A stretch of DNA of 10,523 bases from Candidatus Bathyarchaeota archaeon (GTDB lineage: Archaea; Thermoproteota; Bathyarchaeia; 40CM-2-53-6; FEN-987): assembly GCA_003152955.1 (NCBI GenBank), contig PMBQ01000049.1, forward strand, positions 10,174-20,696, written 5' to 3'. The notes beneath the pieces were generated by a model. It ran no database searches. It worked only from the letters and a program-made list of their open reading frames with translations, and was not told the origin of the DNA. Within the stretch, counting starts at the first letter, position 1. Each line of letters opens with the position of its first letter. Below, piece by piece: positions 7,444 through 10,523 of the stretch. A program made the translations under genes and the position numbers.

Positions 7444-8316
7444 TTGGAACTCATGAACGATCTCGAAACAAGCAAACTATTCGTTGGTGAGAGCAACGTT
7501 CGAAAGTCGGTTGGAGACATTACCGAGCTGAAATTCTCGATACAAGAGAAAGGTATTCTAGAACCAATCCTCGTCAGACCGAAAAACAAGAAGTACGAGG
7601 TTGTTGTGGGCTCGAGACGGTATGAGGCAGCAAAGGCACTCGGCCTCAAGAAAGTCCCCGCCATAATCAGGCCCCTCAACGACGCCGAGGCCCTGTCGAT
7701 TTCCCTCGTCGAAAACATTCAACGAAATGACCTCGAACTCGAAGAAGAAGCCGAAGGCGTCCTCAGACTCATGAAACTTGACCCGAAACGGTTCGCGGGC
7801 GTTAAAGCCGTGGCAAAGGCCCTTGGACGGTCAGAAAGCGCCGTGCGTGAACTTCTTGATGCATATGAACTGACGTACAACCTGCGAGAAAGAGGAATGA
7901 ACATTCATGCTGCAAGAGCTCCACCTGAGGCGCAAAGATTGCGAGCGGAGGCGATTCCAATCAAGCACACTGAACTTATCGCCCGCGCCCTGAAAACAGA
8001 AGGTGTCCGAAGACTGCCGACCAAAGATTTTGAACGGAAGGTCCCAGAAATAGTCAAGGCGATCGCACCCCTCCCAGAGGAAGACGCACGCAGGGTGGTC
8101 GATCGTTTCAAGATGTTCCCTGAGAGACCAATACAAAGAATCAAAGAAGAGGCGCTGGCGAAGCAGACGGGCGTTGCCGTTAAGGTCTACTTTGCACCCA
8201 GAATCGCTCGCGCTCTAGACCAGGCAGCGGCAGAACGCGACATGTCTGAAGAGGAACTCGTCTCCATTGCCGTGGAAGAATGGCTAGTCCTCAAAGGCTA
8301 TCTAAAATCAGTATAG
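7444..8316 (+). CDS. ParB-like protein with HTH and C-terminal ribbon-helix-helix domain
   Basis: A 290-residue protein with an N-terminal ParB/Spo0J domain. The typical boxes are visible: IQEKGILEPILVRP (33-46), GSRRYEAAKALG (56-67) and SLVENIQRNDLELEEEA (87-103). In bacterial ParB the GxRRxxA and ENxxRxxL motifs form the CTP-binding clamp switch. A helix-turn-helix follows at about 116-142 (VKAVAKALGRSESAVRELL), then a basic helical region. The last 47 residues (VKVYFAPRIARALDQ onward, then MSEEELVSIAVEEWL) look like a ribbon-helix-helix DNA-binding or dimerising unit, one strand plus two helices. No ParA partner adjoins it, so it is an orphan that may organise the chromosome or regulate transcription. 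TTG 7444 is favoured by GAGG at 7433-7436, seven bases upstream; ATG 7453 is the alternative. The ParB domain is certain; the RHH call is an inference. Confidence 0.88.
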   Translation: MELMNDLETSKLFVGESNVRKSVGDITELKFSIQEKGILEPILVRPKNKKYEVVVGSRRYEAAKALGLKKVPAIIRPLNDAEALSISLVENIQRNDLELEEEAEGVLRLMKLDPKRFAGVKAVAKALGRSESAVRELLDAYELTYNLRERGMNIHAARAPPEAQRLRAEAIPIKHTELIARALKTEGVRRLPTKDFERKVPEIVKAIAPLPEEDARRVVDRFKMFPERPIQRIKEEALAKQTGVAVKVYFAPRIARALDQAAAERDMSEEELVSIAVEEWLVLKGYLKSV

Positions 8317-8448
8317 TTCGCCCCAGTTCCACAGTCAGCACCGCCGACCATAGAACATGTGGACTAACGTAACCTCTCGCAGGCTGAATCAGCATTCATA
8401 GTCTAGTGTGACTGAAAATTCGCCCGGATCCTCTGCCGAGAGTTATTC

Positions 8449-8862
8449 TCAGGTCTTGATCGGTGGCACGGTAAGGACGTGTTGCTGTAGATCGTCGTGT
8501 TCATATTGCATAGTAACGTGTGTCGGCCTCAGCGCCAGTTTGAAGGTGTCGAGGGCTGCCCAAGGATCGCTCTCGCAGCCACATGTGGCACAGTCGAACT
8601 CAACCGTCCTGTAGAGTCGTGACGTGTGGATCGTTAGATGGCTTGTTGTAATCAATGCGTTAACGCTCACTCCGCCCCCCATTATGTCGTCTCCCACTCT
8701 GTAGACTAGTGGGTTGAGCATTGTAGTTTTTGCCAGTTGCATGTTCGCATTACGAATCGCTTTCAGGGTCATGTTCAAGAGGAGTTTGTCGTCAAGAAGG
8801 TTGGCGCGACATCCAATCAGCGTTGCAACAATATGCCTGTAAGCGTATGGTCTGGTCTGCAA
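8449..8862 (-). CDS. speD: SpeD-family pyruvoyl-dependent decarboxylase (AdoMetDC-like, divergent)
   Basis: A 137-residue homologue of the short prokaryotic S-adenosylmethionine decarboxylase, which self-cleaves to make a pyruvoyl cofactor and supplies aminopropyl groups for polyamines. YRHIVATLIGC aligns with the family start. Compared with Thermotoga SpeD, the pyruvoyl serine is Ser74 (TTSHLTIHT), the processing histidine is His79 and the catalytic cysteine is Cys94 (CATCG). The spacings of 5 and 20 are identical, and DPWAALDTFKLAL matches the following helix. Three positions differ: the Glu before the serine is Thr73, and the WPE segment after HT is Ser-Arg-Leu, which removes the Glu that binds the AdoMet ribose. 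Substrate may therefore differ; the Sulfolobus arginine decarboxylase is a known case of a change within this family. The start is TTG 8862; a GGAGG lies 16 bases upstream, longer than usual, and no closer start exists. Confidence 0.8.
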   Translation of the reverse strand: MQTRPYAYRHIVATLIGCRANLLDDKLLLNMTLKAIRNANMQLAKTTMLNPLVYRVGDDIMGGGVSVNALITTSHLTIHTSRLYRTVEFDCATCGCESDPWAALDTFKLALRPTHVTMQYEHDDLQQHVLTVPPIKT

Positions 8863-8878
8863 TTTTTGTACTCGAGAT

Positions 8879-8883
8879 CCTCC
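8879..8883 (-). promoter_or_regulatory. GGAGG ribosome site, unusually distant from the speD-like start
   Basis: A perfect GGAGG on the minus strand lies 16 bases before TTG 8862. In-frame codons between them (TCT CGA GTA CAA AAA) include no standard start. Translation either uses long spacing, uses a non-standard codon, or starts independently of this site. Confidence 0.4.
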
Positions 8884-8920
8884 GAATAAATTTACGATTT
8901 CGACGTACGGTAATTAATTT

Positions 8921-8929
8921 GGATATAAG
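8921..8929 (-). promoter_or_regulatory. putative TATA box of the speD-like gene
   Basis: On the minus strand the sequence is CTTATATCC. With about 25 bases to the transcript start, the transcript would begin near 8897, just ahead of the GGAGG at 8883-8879, and would leave a leader of about 35 bases. Confidence 0.5.
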
Positions 8930-9020
8930 CCTTGTCCCATCGCGCAAGAAAAAATTTCTTCACCATAATTCTCCGTGCCTTCACGAATTTCGGTTTGCAG
9001 TCCCGCGGAAATCCAAAATG

Positions 9021-9271
9021 CTACAATGAATCCCAATCGATGTCTGCAGCCTGCGGATACTTTTGGGCGAAAAACTGATCGCGCCATATGGAATTGCACT
9101 GGATGAGTGCGGCGCGTTTGGCGGCAGCATTTGATTATGAATTCGAGATCGTGAACTGCGGCATCGATGAGTCGGTGTGTCGAGATTGTCCTTGCATGGA
9201 TTGAAGATGGTTACACTTACGCCTGCTCGAATTGCTAGAACAACATCGAAAATCACTGAGCGGACTATTCT
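9021..9271 (-). pseudogene. broken 3' continuation of the zinc-ribbon gene
   Basis: After the TGA at 9274-9272 the same frame continues with protein-like sequence (SVIFDVVLAIRAGVSVTIFN, then PCKDNLDT). Near 9173-9181, at an ACACACC run, good coding sequence moves one base forward (RLIDAAVHDLEFIIKC). Near 9121-9132, at a TGCTGCCGCC run, it moves one base forward again (AAKRAALIQCNSIWRDQFF, then AQKYPQAADIDWDSL) and ends at TAG 9023-9021. Removing one base at each point and reading through the TGA would give one protein of about 170 residues with the upstream ORF. I do not recognise the fold. This may be a true pseudogene or sequencing and assembly errors. The reconstruction rests on reading the three frames by eye. 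Confidence 0.45.
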
Positions 9272-9535
9272 TCACATGGTTTTCTTCGAATGTTTTGCGG
9301 CGTCGATAAGTTTGCCAGTCACGACGCTGGGAAGATTGCCGATCTTGAATCGAGTTACCCACAAGTCGTTTTTCGGATAATACACTTGATTGGGATCTGT
9401 CATGGGGCGTTTATGTCCACAGGAATTGCAGGCCCCCCAGAATTCCTTCCCGTCCAGCGCAATCTTGTGTTCCATCACTTTCTGGCACTGCGCACAGAAA
9501 TCGTTGAATGCAAAGCCTTCGACTACGTTCTCCAT
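9272..9535 (-). CDS. zinc-ribbon protein, probably prematurely terminated
   Basis: An 87-residue ORF starting at ATG 9535. Four cysteines form a zinc ribbon: Cys14-x2-Cys17 (CAQC) and Cys36-x2-Cys39 (CNSC), separated by 18 residues and followed by GHKRP, the usual ribbon turn. The second half (TDPNQVYYPKNDLWVTRFKI, then GNLPSVVTGKLIDAAKHSKKTM) shows helix- and strand-forming patterns but no family I can name. Zinc ribbons of this type occur in transcription and translation factors and in nucleic-acid enzymes, so a nucleic-acid role is only a guess. The ORF ends at TGA 9274-9272, yet coding-like sequence continues beyond it in the same frame, suggesting that this is the 5' part of a longer gene. 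It starts 23 bases after the end of the 35-residue zinc-finger ORF and may share its transcript. Confidence 0.55.
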   Translation of the reverse strand: MENVVEGFAFNDFCAQCQKVMEHKIALDGKEFWGACNSCGHKRPMTDPNQVYYPKNDLWVTRFKIGNLPSVVTGKLIDAAKHSKKTM

Positions 9536-9558
9536 TGTTGCCCCAGCAGAAGGTCAGG

Positions 9559-9666
9559 TTAGATTCGGGGGGAGTTCTTGTGCAGCGTGAAGATTCTTTG
9601 GCTGTTGGTTTCGAAGCCGCATTTCTCGCATGCGAGTCTTTGACCTTCCTTTTCAAACCGTGACAT
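9559..9666 (-). CDS. 35-residue single zinc-finger ORF
   Basis: A short ORF starting at ATG 9666 and ending at TAA 9561-9559. It contains Cys13-x2-Cys16-x12-His29 (CEKCGFETNSQRIFTLHKNS), the first three ligands of a C2H2 zinc finger with classical spacing. The second histidine is absent, because the protein ends six residues later. A TATA-like element lies about 40 bases upstream, and the zinc-ribbon ORF follows 23 bases downstream on the same strand. Small single-finger proteins are common in archaea. The alternative is that it is a truncated remnant. Its frame differs from that of the downstream ORF. Confidence 0.45.
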   Translation of the reverse strand: MSRFEKEGQRLACEKCGFETNSQRIFTLHKNSPRI

Positions 9667-9699
9667 CAACGTTCAACCAGCGCGATATGGAGACTGACG

Positions 9700-10049
9700 C
9701 AGTATACTAATAGCTTATCGATACGAGTTCATCGTCAACGTCCAGCCGTTTGGCTCGATGGAGCCTTGGTCTACGACTTATCCGACCACTTCTCCATCCT
9801 GTTTCAATCAGAACATGGCGTTGAACCGATTCTGATCGCAGACCAAATCTCCTCAGGTCTCCCGCGGCCCTTCTTTCTTGTTCGGTACGTGATATGCGGA
9901 GGTGCGGGTGGAGAGAGCAGCCGCCCAGTCTTCAAGAATGAACTTACAAGCTACAACTACGAGATGAAACTGACCCACCCACACAGAAGGAACATCTTGA
10001 GGAGTTAGTCGATTATGGAATCGTACACGTGCGCATCGAGTGGGGCTGA
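9700..10049 (+). pseudogene. possible decayed coding tract, function unknown
   Basis: No intact gene was found between the zinc-finger ORF and the small membrane protein, but two plus-strand frames look protein-like. One is open from about 9700 to 10008 (AVWLDGALVYDLSDHFSILF, then QSEHGVEPILIADQISSG). The second covers 9942-10049 and ends at TGA 10047-10049 (KLQLRDETDPPTQKEHLEEL, then VDYGIVHVRIEWG); it has no ATG start after the TGA at 9939-9941. Neither has a convincing start codon with a ribosome site; the only long-frame candidate is TTG 9766. The pattern suits the remains of a gene with frameshifts, but chance open frames cannot be excluded. I do not recognise the family. Confidence 0.25.
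9701..9710 (-). promoter_or_regulatory. putative TATA-like element ahead of the zinc-finger ORFs
   Basis: On the minus strand TTAGTATACT lies about 35-44 bases before ATG 9666. That would place the transcript start some 15-20 bases before the ATG. Confidence 0.35.
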
Positions 10050-10140
10050 GTTATCGAGGTTTCTGGTTAGACACCTGTCAACCGGATTAGACGAGCCAGT
10101 GAAAGCCATAATCCCTCAGAGACCGGTGTCAGGGCTCGTT

Positions 10141-10150
10141 GATTTATACG
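10141..10150 (+). promoter_or_regulatory. putative TATA box of the small membrane protein gene
   Basis: GATTTATACG lies about 55 bases before ATG 10202. This is consistent with a transcript start near 10170 and a leader of about 30 bases carrying the GGAG site. Confidence 0.4.
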
Positions 10151-10201
10151 AGTACGTGTGGTGAATTGCGAAGAACACAACTTTGGATGTGGAGCGGTAA
10201 G

Positions 10202-10414
10202 ATGAATAAACTCGCGCTAATTTTGGGAGCAGTTGTGTTGGTTATTGCGTTCGGATCAGCGCCCATGCCGCTCAAAGAGAACCTCGCAGATCCTATCCGG
10301 AATGTTACGATATACCCGAACGTACTGTTCGCTGTGCCCCTGATCTTACTAGGCGCATTGTTACTACTCTATGGGGTCACGGTAAGTGGTCGAGAAGATT
10401 TAGAGGTCACGTAG
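10202..10414 (+). CDS. small two-helix membrane protein (70 residues)
   Basis: A 70-residue protein with two predicted transmembrane helices: residues 4-20 (LALILGAVVLVIAFGSA) and about 41-61 (VLFAVPLILLGALLLLYGVTV). They are joined by a polar loop of some 20 residues (PMPLKENLADPIRNVTIYPN) and followed by a short charged tail (SGREDLEVT). ATG 10202 is chosen because GGAG at 10191-10194 sits seven bases before it; an in-frame TTG at 10139 would add an unlikely polar extension. The function is unknown. Its stop overlaps by eight bases the end of the convergent metal-binding gene, which may be coincidence or may point to a linked role. The first helix could alternatively be an uncleaved signal anchor. 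Confidence 0.7.
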   Translation: MNKLALILGAVVLVIAFGSAPMPLKENLADPIRNVTIYPNVLFAVPLILLGALLLLYGVTVSGREDLEVT

Positions 10415-10523
10415 CCACTGGAACTACGTCATACCCAGTTTTCCTGACAATGCTAATTATCTCTTCCTTGTTCATCGTGCTCGGATCATAATCAACCAAT
10501 GCGAGATCCATCATGTAACTCAC
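10407..10523 (-). CDS. heavy-metal-associated (HMA) domain protein, C-terminal part
   Basis: The minus strand is open from the right edge to TGA 10409-10407, giving 38 residues (VSYMMDLALVDYDPSTMNKE, then EIISIVRKTGYDVVPVAT). This is the second half of an HMA domain: the strand ALVDYDP, the helix NKEEIISIVRKTGY and the closing strand DVVPV match the A-x-V-x-YDP ... I-x-GY-x-V pattern of CopZ-like chaperones and the N-terminal domains of copper ATPases. The CxxC metal-binding loop lies in the first half and is therefore outside the window. Because the protein ends right after the domain, a stand-alone copper chaperone or a C-terminal HMA domain is more likely than a P-type ATPase. An internal start at ATG 10514 would give a half-domain, so the gene almost certainly continues past the edge. 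Confidence 0.75.
   Translation of the reverse strand: MSYMMDLALVDYDPSTMNKEEIISIVRKTGYDVVPVAT

Noticed and set aside
8408..8614. 68-residue plus-strand ORF
   Set aside because: It lies antisense to the speD-like gene, has Ser/Cys-rich random composition and has no ribosome site.
8730..9029. 99-residue plus-strand ORF
   Set aside because: It crosses the speD-like start and promoter on the opposite strand, and its composition resembles shadow translation.
9135..9362. 75-residue minus-strand ORF
   Set aside because: It is an out-of-frame shadow of the zinc-ribbon gene, rich in Ser, Arg and Gln, without protein-like pattern.
9766..10008. SDH motif (LSDHFSILF) suggesting an endonuclease/exonuclease/phosphatase C-terminus
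   Set aside because: A single short motif without the other conserved segments of that family is not enough to name it.
1..10523. defence island, CRISPR array, prophage or insertion sequence
   Set aside because: No spaced repeats, transposase, integrase, terminal inverted repeats or recognised defence genes were seen.

Overview
The window reads as chromosomal DNA of an archaeon, most likely a TACK lineage such as Bathyarchaeia or Nitrososphaeria. The evidence is a eukaryote-type topoisomerase IB with all five catalytic residues, a crenarchaeal-style single-OB-fold SSB with a Gly/Arg-rich tail, a TrmB-type regulator, a TldD/TldE pair, and AT-rich boxes resembling archaeal TATA elements 25-50 bases ahead of several genes. 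No rRNA, tRNA, CRISPR array or insertion sequence was seen.

Layout, left to right. A TrmB-family regulator enters from the left edge (frame open from base 3, stop at 602). Plus-strand genes follow for topoisomerase IB (832-2382), a HAD-IIA/NagD-like phosphatase (2530-3312) and SSB (3659-4183), the last followed by a hairpin plus T-run terminator. Next comes the tldD-tldE operon (4333-7113), coupled through a Shine-Dalgarno sequence that overlaps the tldD stop. A 77-residue minus-strand ORF of unknown function (7130-7363) diverges from an orphan ParB-like gene (7444-8316) across a shared AT-rich promoter. Convergent to the ParB-like gene lies a divergent SpeD-family pyruvoyl decarboxylase (8449-8862, minus).

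The right fifth is less orderly. On the minus strand lie a 35-residue single zinc-finger ORF (9559-9666) and a zinc-ribbon ORF (9272-9535). The zinc-ribbon frame appears to continue past a TGA and through two apparent frameshifts to 9021, which suggests a decaying gene or assembly errors. Around 9700-10049 the plus strand has protein-like but broken frames. A 70-residue two-helix membrane protein (10202-10414) then overlaps the end of a minus-strand gene with a C-terminal heavy-metal-associated domain that runs off the right edge.

How the genes relate: topoisomerase IB, SSB and the ParB-like protein are all DNA-binding or DNA-maintenance proteins, but they have separate promoters and nothing shows that they form one system. 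TldD and TldE are known to act together as a heterodimeric metalloprotease. I see no clear defence, mobile or biosynthetic island. The most unusual items are the ParB-HTH-RHH fusion, the SpeD homologue that keeps its catalytic residues but lacks the substrate-ribose glutamate, and the broken zinc-ribbon gene.
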